Shown: piece by piece, positions 19,101 to 27,370 of the stretch
How the letters are laid out: every line of letters begins with the position of its first letter
Position numbering within the stretch: position 1 is the stretch's first letter
DNA from: a virus
DNA: 41,336 bases
IMG/VR virus record: IMGVR_UViG_3300047471_000084
Coordinates: 1-41,336 of that record
Reading direction: 5' to 3' (one strand)
Made by a program: the position numbers and the translations under genes
Notes under the pieces: model-generated
What the model saw: only the letters and a program-made list of their open reading frames with translations
What the model was told of the DNA's origin: nothing
The model's database searches: none

Positions 19101-20488
19101 TATTCGGCTAATCCGAGGTCATGGCCTTGTGCATCAAGCCAGTGCTTTTTCTTGTCCACCGAACCAACACCCGTATGTGTGGCATTAGGAGGTTTGGAAG
19201 GAGCGCCAGAACGCGATTGACCACCTCCTTGCGCTCCCCCTGTGTCGATCTGTGACAATCTGGAATTGACGTTAGCAATAATCTTGCGGTGTTCCGTGGG
19301 ATCTTGCGTGGCAATCAATTGCTGCCGTGCCTCGTCTAATGCTTGCTGCTTGGCTGTTACCTTGTCATTCACAACCTGAGTCAATGCCCGTATTTCCCGG
19401 CGCTGTTCAGGGGTAATACTGAGGGCTTCTTTGGGGTCTAATTGCCACTTGTTTACCGCCGCCTGTAAGTCTTGCCACTTCGAGCGACCACCGACCACGC
19501 GGTTAATTTCTGCCTCATTAATGCGGATACCAGAACCCTGACCACCAGCCATAACTGTCATCAATTCCGGGGCAACTAGTGCATCAGCTTGAGGGCTATT
19601 CTGGGCGAGCGTATCGTTCAGGCGGGACAGGCGAGACACCACCGCATCAATCGGGGTCTTCATCTTATCGAGCTGCGTGCTGGAGAATTGATAGCTCTTG
19701 TCTGCCCTGGCTTGATCGTGGAAGTCTGTGTTGGGTGGCGTGCGTGCTACGTTAGTCTTCCAGTCCTCGAATGTGCCCTTATATCCCTGTTTCTGTGCGT
19801 ATTCATAATCCCGCACGTCCTGTGGCTTCATGGTTTCGGCTTGCGTTTTTTCTAGTCGCGCTTCAGATTCCTGCTTTGCCTTCGCTGTAATAGTCTTATC
19901 TGCCAGGTCCAACTGGTCCTTGGCGGAAAGAGCTTGCTGCTGAATCTGATTAACTTCATCCTGACTGAATGGCTGAGATAGGTATTTGGCAGCCGTGGGA
20001 GCGTCTATAAGATTCTCAGAGAGTGCCCTACCGATAGCATTATGGAATGAAGGTTCATCTGTGACCCCGCCAGCCAGTTGCGCCAGCCTTCCCGCAGTCT
20101 CATTGTGGTACTGGATGATGGCTTTTTTGTGGTTCAGGTCGGCAGCATCAGAATCCATTATGCTTTTCTGATATTGGAGACCCAATTGCGGATTGACAGC
20201 CATGATCTGGGGAATGGCAGACTTAAAATCGCTTCCAGAATCGGTAATAATCTTCTCTATCTTGGCTTGATCGTCAATTTCCTTCTGGGTTTGCTGAATC
20301 TTCAGCGCATTCATCTGCTGGGTCTGTTGACCGAGTGCTAGGTTCTGCTGTTGGGCCTGTAATTGCCCCGGTTGCATAGCATTTTGACCAAGCAAGTTGC
20401 CGATCTGGGCAGCTTTGGCCGCACTTCCCAGAATGTCGGGTGCTTCTGGTTGTTTAGCGGAAAGTGCTACAAGAGGAATTGTTCCCAT
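19100..20488 (-). CDS. Ejection/internal virion protein (462 aa)
   Basis: A long helical, Gln/Ala/Lys-rich protein with coiled-coil stretches at about 40-90 and 190-240, and a Gly/Ser/Pro-rich end. It lies between two other ejection-type genes, where P22 has gp20 and gp16. The start chosen, ATG 20488, follows the stop of the upstream gene; ATG 20500 is an alternative. No enzymatic motif was seen. It is expected to be packed in the capsid and released with the DNA. Confidence 0.6.
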   Translation of the reverse strand: MGTIPLVALSAKQPEAPDILGSAAKAAQIGNLLGQNAMQPGQLQAQQQNLALGQQTQQMNALKIQQTQKEIDDQAKIEKIITDSGSDFKSAIPQIMAVNPQLGLQYQKSIMDSDAADLNHKKAIIQYHNETAGRLAQLAGGVTDEPSFHNAIGRALSENLIDAPTAAKYLSQPFSQDEVNQIQQQALSAKDQLDLADKTITAKAKQESEARLEKTQAETMKPQDVRDYEYAQKQGYKGTFEDWKTNVARTPPNTDFHDQARADKSYQFSSTQLDKMKTPIDAVVSRLSRLNDTLAQNSPQADALVAPELMTVMAGGQGSGIRINEAEINRVVGGRSKWQDLQAAVNKWQLDPKEALSITPEQRREIRALTQVVNDKVTAKQQALDEARQQLIATQDPTEHRKIIANVNSRLSQIDTGGAQGGGQSRSGAPSKPPNATHTGVGSVDKKKHWLDAQGHDLGLAE

Positions 20489-20489
20489 G

Positions 20490-21266
20490 TTAAATGTCCG
20501 CCTCATGGCCATAGCCGTACCATGTATTACTACCACTGCTCGTGATCTGGTCTGGCTTATAGGCGTTATTTAGGGCATTCAGTTGAGAGATTTGCATTAG
20601 TCCGTTACCGGCATTACTCAGACCGCCACCAATCGCATTACCGAGGGACGTGTATCCGCTCGCCCGCGCAGCCGCAGCGTTATTGGTTTGCTGGTTTACC
20701 TGATTCGTTTCGTTGCCGAGGATGTTCGCATTGAGGCCGGAGGCGTTTTGTCCTGCCGCACCCAATTCATTAGCCGAGTTCTGACCAATTCCAGCCAATC
20801 CGAACTGGTTATTGGCGTTGGTCTGGTAGGTCTGCAATGCTCGGTTGTAGACATTTCCGTATTCGTTGGAGGCTGTACCCTGGGCATAATCGTTAATCGC
20901 CTTGGCGGTTCCACCAGAAAGCAATCCACCGCGAGCCGCAGCCGAATTCTCCAGGGCCTTCTGGCCTTGCTGCAAACGGAATTGATAGCCGGGGTCGTTC
21001 TGCTCGGTCACATCCGTGGGGGCCGCGAAAGGAGACATACCACTCAGCGAAGAAATAGCCTTAGTTCCAGCTTGCAGATAAGGATTCTGGTTCTGCTGGT
21101 TCTGCTGGAGTTGGGCATTGCTATAGTCAATGGCCTGGGTACCATTGTTCTTAGCAAGGGCAGAGGCTTGCTGGGCAGCTTGCTGTTGAGCGCCCGCAGC
21201 CTTGCTACCCGCAATTCCCTGGATAACACTTCCCGCTACGCTTCCCGCTACTGCTGCTAGTGGCAT
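20490..21266 (-). CDS. P22 gp7-like DNA transfer/ejection protein (258 aa)
   Basis: A Gly/Ala-rich hydrophobic N-terminus (Ala-Val-Ala-Gly-Ser-Val-Ala-Gly-Ser-Val-Ile-Gln-Gly-Ile-Ala-Gly) is followed by a Gln/Ala coiled coil and a segment typical of this group: Asp-Pro-Gly-Tyr-Gln-Phe-Arg-Leu-Gln-Gln-Gly, Ala-Ala-Arg-Gly-Gly-Leu-Leu-Ser-Gly-Gly-Thr, Tyr-Asn-Arg-Ala-Leu. The pattern is common in podovirus internal proteins that leave the capsid first and help the DNA cross the envelope. Position before two further ejection-type proteins supports this. Confidence 0.72.
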   Translation of the reverse strand: MPLAAVAGSVAGSVIQGIAGSKAAGAQQQAAQQASALAKNNGTQAIDYSNAQLQQNQQNQNPYLQAGTKAISSLSGMSPFAAPTDVTEQNDPGYQFRLQQGQKALENSAAARGGLLSGGTAKAINDYAQGTASNEYGNVYNRALQTYQTNANNQFGLAGIGQNSANELGAAGQNASGLNANILGNETNQVNQQTNNAAAARASGYTSLGNAIGGGLSNAGNGLMQISQLNALNNAYKPDQITSSGSNTWYGYGHEADI

Positions 21267-21614
21267 TTATAACTCCTTCTCGAATACGACCAATTCCGTT
21301 TTCTTGTATCCCAGGCGTTCCAGATAGCCGCCCACTTCTTCATTCTTGGCATAGGCAAACAGGGTATTTATGCCGATATTCTTAGCTTCTTTTTCCATGA
21401 GCTTAATCATGCGAACAGCGAGCGTTCCATTACGGTGCTGCTTGTTAATCCACGTACCTTCAATGTGAGCCAGTGACAGGAGAAACATGCGTCCTACCAC
21501 TTCGCCATCATCCCGAGCGACCACTACAATGCTGCCGTTAGGATCTGGGCAGTATCCATCCTCAACTTCAAGGAGCACATCGTATTGGTCTTCTGGTAAG
21601 CGTTCGACTTTCAT
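21267..21614 (-). CDS. GNAT-family N-acetyltransferase (115 aa)
   Basis: It has the compact GNAT fold: a Val-Val-Gly-Arg-Met-Phe-Leu-Leu strand, an Arg-Asn-Gly-Thr-Leu-Ala segment in the place of the acetyl-CoA loop (usually Gln/Arg-x-x-Gly-x-Gly/Ala), a Leu-Phe-Ala-Tyr-Ala strand, and Gly-Tyr-Leu-Glu-Arg-Leu-Gly-Tyr-Lys-Lys, the usual beta6-7 end. It transfers acetyl from acetyl-CoA to an amine; the substrate is unknown. It lies between fibre and ejection genes and overlaps the upstream gene by one base, a place where several phages keep small acetyltransferases. Confidence 0.75.
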   Translation of the reverse strand: MKVERLPEDQYDVLLEVEDGYCPDPNGSIVVVARDDGEVVGRMFLLSLAHIEGTWINKQHRNGTLAVRMIKLMEKEAKNIGINTLFAYAKNEEVGGYLERLGYKKTELVVFEKEL

Positions 21615-22261
21615 CAGCAGTAAATGAGCGGTTTGCTCACCCCCGAATTAGTATCATTGAATGACATAATCTCTGTGTATATGCTTACCGAACTTGCATA
21701 TGTGGCACTTAGTGAGAATGTTGCTGGAGCCTGGTTGAGTTGATCTACTAGAAAGCAGCCATCCACGTTGGCCCTGGAGTTCCACGCTCCGCTGATCGTG
21801 GGCGATAGAGCACCGTTAGTATCGTTGCCCATGAATCCAAAAACGGACCCGGCAGATAGCGTAGTGATGTTTCCTGAGCTTATGGAAGTGGCGGTTTGGT
21901 GAGCGTGATTCTGGAAGGTAAAAGGTAATACCCCGGAATACTCCGAAAGAATTACACGAATGAATCCGGTATATGCGGGATTTACCGTAACCGTATTTGC
22001 TCCAGCTTTACAACGTGGTACATAAAAAGCCGCTAAATTCGACAACGAACCATTGTTAAAGTTACCTGGAACGGCGTACCAAATGTTTCCCTGAGTATCG
22101 GTAGGAACCCATGTTGCGAATGATGTCGTGGTGGTAAAACTTCTAAATATCAATAACAAAAAGTTGTTAAGTGTATTGTTAGAAGAGTAAGCCCCGGCTA
22201 GGGATGTAGTCTGAGATCCACCCGTAGTTAACGTATTTGCCTGCACGAAAGCTTCAGCCAT
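21614..22261 (-). CDS. Beta-rich virion/fibre-associated protein (215 aa)
   Basis: I start at ATG 22261, one base after the stop of the upstream gene. The protein is rich in Ser, Thr, Asn and Phe, with beta strands such as Asn-Asn-Phe-Leu-Leu-Leu-Ile-Phe-Arg-Ser-Phe and Phe-Ile-Arg-Val-Ile-Leu-Ser-Glu-Tyr-Ser-Gly. This resembles one lectin-like jelly-roll domain found in many phage appendages. No signal peptide. Structural role inferred from position. Confidence 0.5.
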   Translation of the reverse strand: MAEAFVQANTLTTGGSQTTSLAGAYSSNNTLNNFLLLIFRSFTTTTSFATWVPTDTQGNIWYAVPGNFNNGSLSNLAAFYVPRCKAGANTVTVNPAYTGFIRVILSEYSGVLPFTFQNHAHQTATSISSGNITTLSAGSVFGFMGNDTNGALSPTISGAWNSRANVDGCFLVDQLNQAPATFSLSATYASSVSIYTEIMSFNDTNSGVSKPLIYC

Positions 22262-22262
22262 A

Positions 22263-22835
22263 TTAGCTCTGGGTGTACCAGACGGTTCCGCTGATTTGAA
22301 CCGCCGCACTATTGTTTATCTGAAATCCCTTACCGCTGCCTGTTATAAATAGTGGTTCTCCGCTTGGAGTGCCATTGAAGCTAGAGCTGGCGCTTAGGGC
22401 GAATGCACCAGAGAAGCTTGTAGGGGTACTGTCTTTAATCGTAATGTTTGTGGAGGCAGAGGGATCTGAGTTAACAAAGAATATACGCATCACGCGTATG
22501 GTTTGACCGCCGACCCCTGCTATAATCGTGTTATCTCCGCTACTGCTGAAAGAAATAGCCGCTTGCGACCATCCGGCTGTGGTGGGTGAGGCTGGCCTAT
22601 CTAATACGGGATTGGTTATGGTGGTTAAGGTAGCTAGTGTTTGTGCTGCGGCAATGGTGATAGCATCTGCCGTTACAAGCGCCTTACTACCCCCAGAAGA
22701 AAGGGGTATTGGATAGGCATTTGTGCCATCATTGCCTGCAACCTGCAATGCATTCGCAGGTTTTGTTGCACCAGAAGCAGCATCCATTACCGCTCCGGTG
22801 TTTCCGGTTACTTTTACCTGCTCAACGAAGCTCAT
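22263..22835 (-). CDS. Virion/tail appendage protein (190 aa)
   Basis: The N-terminus (Val-Glu-Gln-Val-Lys-Val-Thr-Gly-Asn-Thr-Gly) and a region of Ser/Thr/Ala-rich strands (Thr-Ile-Arg-Val-Met-Arg-Ile-Phe-Phe-Val-Asn-Ser and Asn-Ile-Thr-Ile-Lys-Asp) resemble baseplate or head-decoration beta domains. It ends in Val-Gln-Ile-Ser-Gly-Thr-Val-Trp-Tyr. It is immediately next to two similar proteins. No enzymatic motif. Confidence 0.5.
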   Translation of the reverse strand: MSFVEQVKVTGNTGAVMDAASGATKPANALQVAGNDGTNAYPIPLSSGGSKALVTADAITIAAAQTLATLTTITNPVLDRPASPTTAGWSQAAISFSSSGDNTIIAGVGGQTIRVMRIFFVNSDPSASTNITIKDSTPTSFSGAFALSASSSFNGTPSGEPLFITGSGKGFQINNSAAVQISGTVWYTQS

Positions 22836-23492
22836 TTATGCTATCCACCAATTGGTGCCACCGTCTGAGATCATTTCAATGTCCGTATATTGAAAAGTAA
22901 TCACTTGTGTCGTTGCTCCGTCTATTAAATCTCCACCGGAACGAGCTATCGTTAGTGTATTAACGTCAGCCGAGGTCTTCTTAACTCGAATAGACTTATT
23001 CAAATTAGCTGCTGCCAAAGGAAGCGTCACCGTGAAACCTCCACCACTCGTATTCCCCAAAACCATGTCATTTGCAACGGCGTTGTAATTGGCGCTCTTT
23101 GCTGTAGTGCTCCATGAGCTAACTACGATTGCCGCTATCGCCGCTTGCACGAAAGCATCCGTAGCGATTTTGGTTGTGTTGTCTCCGGGTGCTTGTGTTG
23201 GAGCGCTGGGACTGCCCGTAAATGCAGGGCTGTTGGTTGGAGCTGCCCCGGTTACCTGATTTACGTTGTAGTCACCAGAAACTGCTACAACTGCGCCAGA
23301 ACGTCCAAAAACAGATGTAACTAGGCCCGTTCCAGTGCCCGTGTTAAACGCTGCCGCTATCTCTTGAAACCACTTGATCCATCCCCAAGACGGATAGCCA
23401 GCTTCGTCTACTTTGGTTTTTCCGCCGTTGGCGGTCCATTGCTTATCCGGGAATGGCGTCCGTACTGGAGGCGCAGGGAACTGGGTAGCCAT
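22836..23492 (-). CDS. Tail fibre-like protein (218 aa)
   Basis: ATG 23492 overlaps the stop of the upstream exported gene (TAATG); a longer upstream frame exists but only shadows that gene. Residues 25-75 include Ser-Trp-Gly-Trp-Ile-Lys-Trp-Phe and the motif Val-Thr-Ser-Val-Phe-Gly-Arg-Ser-Gly-Ala-Val-Val-Ala-Val-Ser-Gly-Asp-Tyr, a very common module of phage tail fibres. The C-terminal third is beta-rich (Phe-Thr-Val-Thr-Leu-Pro). It has no signal peptide, unlike its neighbour. Confidence 0.65.
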   Translation of the reverse strand: MATQFPAPPVRTPFPDKQWTANGGKTKVDEAGYPSWGWIKWFQEIAAAFNTGTGTGLVTSVFGRSGAVVAVSGDYNVNQVTGAAPTNSPAFTGSPSAPTQAPGDNTTKIATDAFVQAAIAAIVVSSWSTTAKSANYNAVANDMVLGNTSGGGFTVTLPLAAANLNKSIRVKKTSADVNTLTIARSGGDLIDGATTQVITFQYTDIEMISDGGTNWWIA

Positions 23493-24667
23493 TACCGCCC
23501 AACACAGATGTACCTGAGATGGTCCGTATTCGCTCCACCCGTTTCCACAATGGTCACAGAAGATGAGGCATAGGTATTGAAAGACACGATTCCCGCTGCC
23601 GCAGTAAGGTCCGATCCCGTGCAGGAGTACAGGGCATCCGAGAAGGGAAGCGTGGTAATCGACTGACTGGTTGCCGTGTTTAGTGCGACATCTCCAAAGA
23701 CCACGATAGGCGTTGTCTGGATGGTCTTGGCGCAAGCTTGTGTAGCTCCAGAGGTTGCACCGCAATATTCGGTTACTCCTACCGTGGGAATGGAGACACC
23801 CGAGACACCAGAAGATCCAGAATGGGTTATCGTAAGTGTGGACGTGGGGTTAGATCCCGCTCCCAGCACGTTCTGAATGTTCCATGTGTCTAGCCCCGAT
23901 ACTGCACCCGTCCAATAGGTTCCCGTAGCCTTGTAATTACCAGAGTTGTGGTTAGCCCCACCCGTAGCAGCCGAAGTTTGGAGTGACTGAATATCGGTGG
24001 AGGCCACGATGGTAGCCGCCGAGTTAACCGTGCCGAAGTTGGTCACACCAGAGAATGTAAGTCCCCCAGAACCGGAACCTGAATGGGTGATCGTCAGGGC
24101 CGTCTGTGGATTCGTGCCTCCCTGTACGGCATTCTGAAATGAATAGGTATCCGCTTGGCTCGCTGCTCCATCCCAATAAGTGCCCGCATAAACCGTGCTT
24201 GGGGAGCTTTGATTGTTAACCCCAGTGGCTGCGGTTGTATTGGTAAATGCGGCAGTTCCGGTGGTTCCGCTGGGAGTCCACTTAAGGGAATTGCTGCAAC
24301 CCAAGGTATTGGAAGCGGTTCCATAAACAATCTGATTCGTGGTGCAGCTTCCACTAAACAATCCAGCGCCGGTAAGTGATACCCAGGAAGACCCATCTGT
24401 GCGGCAAAGGGACGCAGTAGAACCCCCGCCAGAGGTGCAATCAGAGGCGCTTTGGCCATCCGTTACCACCACAATTTCACGGGTGGGACTGGTTGTAGTG
24501 GCGTTGGGAAGCGTGCCAACGGTGTACTGAGCTAGTGCGGTAGCCAGGGAAGACGTGAAGATATTCGTTCCCGTGAAGGTGTTGTTAGTATCCTCGGCGG
24601 GGAAAGTATGGGTCTGGGCCGCTGCCGTGATAGGCAACAGCATTAGCAGGAACAGTAGTTTATTCAT
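23492..24667 (-). CDS. Exported fibre-like protein (391 aa)
   Basis: The N-terminus (Lys-Leu-Leu-Phe-Leu-Leu-Met-Leu-Leu-Pro then Thr-Ala-Ala-Ala-Gln at 14-18) is a Sec signal peptide. The body is Thr/Ser/Gly/Asn-rich with shaft-like repeats and two related units, each with Tyr-Trp-x-Gly-Ala, then Leu/Tyr..Trp/Phe-x-Ile/Asn-Gln-Asn and Leu-Thr-Ile-Thr-His-Ser-Gly-Ser. It overlaps the gp10-like gene by ATGA and the next fibre gene by TAATG, so it is made with the virion proteins. It is far from the other exported proteins at 12-17 kb but of the same style. Confidence 0.65.
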   Translation of the reverse strand: MNKLLFLLMLLPITAAAQTHTFPAEDTNNTFTGTNIFTSSLATALAQYTVGTLPNATTTSPTREIVVVTDGQSASDCTSGGGSTASLCRTDGSSWVSLTGAGLFSGSCTTNQIVYGTASNTLGCSNSLKWTPSGTTGTAAFTNTTAATGVNNQSSPSTVYAGTYWDGAASQADTYSFQNAVQGGTNPQTALTITHSGSGSGGLTFSGVTNFGTVNSAATIVASTDIQSLQTSAATGGANHNSGNYKATGTYWTGAVSGLDTWNIQNVLGAGSNPTSTLTITHSGSSGVSGVSIPTVGVTEYCGATSGATQACAKTIQTTPIVVFGDVALNTATSQSITTLPFSDALYSCTGSDLTAAAGIVSFNTYASSSVTIVETGGANTDHLRYICVGR

Positions 24668-26442
24668 CCTTGATCCGCTCCTGTCTTCAAGTAAGCATCC
24701 GTGATACGCCAGGGAATGGGGTCTGACATGCTGATTTCATATACGCGGTCCCTGGCTCGTCCCAGCCTGCGGAACATGACACGCTTGGTATATTCTCCAG
24801 CCTTGCCAGCCCCGGCAGAGTATTCATTGCTCCAGGTATGACCGCCGTCATTGGACCAGCGCAGGTTAATCATTGGGTCTCTGCCGTCTGGGTCACCAAT
24901 TCCGGTACTGACGTTGCTGGTTATAAATATATTGCTCACTGAAATCGTGGCCGAGAATCCCGATGGGCTGGTAGCAATGTCATAGGTGGTGGATTGGGAT
25001 GAATCGAAAGTAACCGAGGTGGTAGTTAGCTTTCCGGTTGTATCTATCCCTAACTGCCATGTGGTATTTGGCAAAGTATCGTCATTTATAAATATTGTGG
25101 CAACGGTTCCACTGGCAACAACCACCCTGGACAGTATTCCCGCATCGGTCATGCTCACCGACCATAGGACGTTATTAGAATCTTCCAGAACGAAGCTGTT
25201 CGCTATCGTGGAAGGAGTGAAAAGAGGGGGCTGTGGGCCTAATCCAGACTCAAGGTAGACCTGCAACTGCGAGTGGAATACCCATTCCTGCTGTCCAGAG
25301 GCGTGTGGAGCTCGTCTAACGCGGCGCAAGGGGTTTCCTGCATCGTCGAACAGAGAGATGCTCATATTGTAAATGTTGCCCGTTGCCCAATCTCCCACGA
25401 GGTGCTTCCCGAAGGCGAATGTATGGCACTGGCTGCGGTGCGCGGTGAATATGCCGTTACTGGACACCCAGTAGCCGCGTTGGTGCCACATTCCGGTTGA
25501 AACGTCATAGACCCAGGTGGCATTGGCGGTAGGGAAGTAAAGTTGGTAGAAAGAATGGCCTTGGTCTTGAAATGAATAGCCGATGGCATCGTTAAGACCT
25601 GTCTGCCCGTACTTGGTCAGGTAGCCCTGTAAGGCAAACTCTATCGCGTGATTGCTGACACGTTGTGGCGTATAGCCCTGCGCCCTCCATATCACTCCGG
25701 CCCCTCGTTCGTCACCGCCAAGCCAGAAAATAGAGTTATCCAGGCGTACACGGCTGTCAGGAGCGAAGATACCAGCCTCAATGAATCCGCCCGGAACGAT
25801 GTCAAATGTCTGAGCAGAACCAGAATCGTAGTAAACCTGTGTCTGCCGCTCACCCCAGAACCATATTTCCCGGTGGTCAATCAGCATGGAAAGGACGTTC
25901 CCGGTAAATACGGAGACCTTTTGAGTATCTAGCGGGTCCCACAAGGTCGCATCCAGCAGGGAAGACCACTGGAATTGGTTGGAGTTCTTAAGCAGTGCGA
26001 CAAAGAAACCGTCGATATAGCCGACCTGCGATATTGGACCCAGGAATGTAGCACCCACCAAAGGAGTAAAGGTATTGGTGCTAATGTCGAATACATAGCA
26101 CATTCCCGCGCTGGCAATCAGGATCTGGGTCGTACCTCCAGCCATGGAAACTAGCTTGGAATCATTCAGCAGCGTTCCAAAGTTGGTCTTGGTGCCCGCC
26201 GAATCCACTTCGTAGAACCTGCTGCCACCCACCGCAAAATAGCGGTCATTGATGATAATGGAGCCGCGTACTGGGGTATCTCCGAGGTTGGAAAATACCT
26301 CAAGTCCCCCCGTGGGATAGAGCGCAATGGGAGACTGCCCCATACCTTCCGAAGACTCAGGATATAGATTCATCGTGAGTTGATCGGCTAAGTTGGGTGA
26401 TTGGCTTGTGTAACTTGGACCGCAAAGCCCAAATGGTGGCAT
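24664..26442 (-). CDS. P22 gp10-like packaged-DNA stabilisation/tail hub protein (592 aa)
   Basis: The last 90 residues have the family signature: Asn-Leu-Arg-Trp-Ser-Asn-Asp-Gly-Gly-His-Thr-Trp, Ala-Gly-Glu-Tyr-Thr-Lys-Arg, Arg-Arg-Leu-Gly-Arg-Ala-Arg-Asp-Arg-Val-Tyr-Glu and Ser-Asp-Pro-Ile. Internal strands such as Leu-Asp-Asn-Ser-Ile-Phe-Trp-Leu-Gly and Tyr-Trp-Val-Ser-Ser-Asn-Gly form a propeller-like body. In P22, gp10 closes the portal-gp4 channel and anchors the fibres. Placement after gp4-like and before fibre genes agrees. P22 gp10 is shorter (about 470 residues); the extra length here is mainly in the 390-500 region. Confidence 0.8.
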   Translation of the reverse strand: MPPFGLCGPSYTSQSPNLADQLTMNLYPESSEGMGQSPIALYPTGGLEVFSNLGDTPVRGSIIINDRYFAVGGSRFYEVDSAGTKTNFGTLLNDSKLVSMAGGTTQILIASAGMCYVFDISTNTFTPLVGATFLGPISQVGYIDGFFVALLKNSNQFQWSSLLDATLWDPLDTQKVSVFTGNVLSMLIDHREIWFWGERQTQVYYDSGSAQTFDIVPGGFIEAGIFAPDSRVRLDNSIFWLGGDERGAGVIWRAQGYTPQRVSNHAIEFALQGYLTKYGQTGLNDAIGYSFQDQGHSFYQLYFPTANATWVYDVSTGMWHQRGYWVSSNGIFTAHRSQCHTFAFGKHLVGDWATGNIYNMSISLFDDAGNPLRRVRRAPHASGQQEWVFHSQLQVYLESGLGPQPPLFTPSTIANSFVLEDSNNVLWSVSMTDAGILSRVVVASGTVATIFINDDTLPNTTWQLGIDTTGKLTTTSVTFDSSQSTTYDIATSPSGFSATISVSNIFITSNVSTGIGDPDGRDPMINLRWSNDGGHTWSNEYSAGAGKAGEYTKRVMFRRLGRARDRVYEISMSDPIPWRITDAYLKTGADQG

Positions 26443-26444
26443 GT

Positions 26445-27188
26445 TTACTGGTTACGACCGCCTACAGGCATATCTGAAAAATAATTGTATCTGACGTTAC
26501 GCGCCGTCAGGGCTGCATCGCAGAACGCTTCCACCAAAGGAATGTTCATAGACTTAATGCGAGCCAGAGATTCATTCGCAAGTTGTAATGTTGTAGATAC
26601 CATGATTGGGTTGTATTCCCCTGGCATCTCAGCAATTAGCCGCATGGCCAGGTTGTAGCGCAGGGCCTCAATGTATCCCGGTGGGTAATTATTATCCGTA
26701 GTCAGCGTGGCGTAGGAAGTCAGTGCCGTCCAACCATAGATTCGTGTATTTACCGCTGCTGTTGGGATGGGCCAGTAGCTAAGATTGCGTAGTGGATAGG
26801 CTCCATCGTCATATACAGCCTGCGGGAGCGTTGTCTGGATGTTCTTTACCGGAACTTGCTGCCAATCCCAATCCGTATACAGATCCAGAGGCAATTCGAG
26901 TGGCTGGCTTGGATTGGTCAGTGAAATGATGCTGATGCGGTCAATCCTGGAAGGCCGTGCTGCGTTGAAATCGCCACCAACTCCGTACGTGTACACTTGC
27001 TGATTCACGATTAGCGGGAACTCGGCAATGGTGATGGTGAATACCGTCAGGCGATCCGCAGTCCAGCTATCGAGCATCTGGTTAAGAACCATGAGCGCAT
27101 CACTGGCTTCCGCAGAAGACGGAGGTTCTCCGCTTCCCAGGGCACCAATCAGACGCATTGAGCTGGAAATTAGGTCTAGGGCTTTCAT
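26445..27188 (-). CDS. P22 gp4-like tail accessory factor (247 aa)
   Basis: The N-terminal 80 residues match the family: Ala-Leu-Asp-Leu-Ile ... Leu-Ile-Gly-Ala-Leu-Gly-Ser-Gly-Glu, Ser-Ala-Glu-Ala-Ser-Asp-Ala-Leu, Leu-Asn-Gln-Met-Leu-Asp-Ser-Trp and Gln-Val-Tyr-Thr-Tyr-Gly-Val-Gly-Gly-Asp-Phe-Asn. In P22, gp4 binds under the portal as a ring of twelve and starts tail assembly. The gene overlaps its upstream neighbour by ATGA. Confidence 0.85.
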   Translation of the reverse strand: MKALDLISSSMRLIGALGSGEPPSSAEASDALMVLNQMLDSWTADRLTVFTITIAEFPLIVNQQVYTYGVGGDFNAARPSRIDRISIISLTNPSQPLELPLDLYTDWDWQQVPVKNIQTTLPQAVYDDGAYPLRNLSYWPIPTAAVNTRIYGWTALTSYATLTTDNNYPPGYIEALRYNLAMRLIAEMPGEYNPIMVSTTLQLANESLARIKSMNIPLVEAFCDAALTARNVRYNYFSDMPVGGRNQ

Positions 27189-27370
27189 TGTACGGTTGGT
27201 TCAGTCTTGAATGGCCTACCGCGCTTCTTGGGTGGTTCCGTAACTTCTGGCTCTGGCAGCTTGTTATCTATCCACTCGCCACCAAGGGCCTTTTCCTGCA
27301 CAGCGGAGGTAACAAGAATGCTACCCCCACCGCGCAAGTGATACTTGATCTTCGGGAAATTCCCGTCCAT
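27185..27370 (-). CDS. Small conserved virion-module protein with basic tail (61 aa)
   Basis: The N-terminal part, Ile-Lys-Tyr-His-Leu-Arg-Gly-Gly-Gly-Ser-Ile-Leu-Val-Thr, and the segment Lys-Ala-Leu-Gly-Gly-Glu-Trp are followed by a Pro/Glu-rich linker and an AT-hook-like Lys-Lys-Arg-Gly-Arg-Pro. Small proteins of this form recur next to gp4-like genes in related phages. A DNA-contact role is possible from the hook. It shares overlaps with both neighbours. Confidence 0.55.
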   Translation of the reverse strand: MDGNFPKIKYHLRGGGSILVTSAVQEKALGGEWIDNKLPEPEVTEPPKKRGRPFKTEPTVQ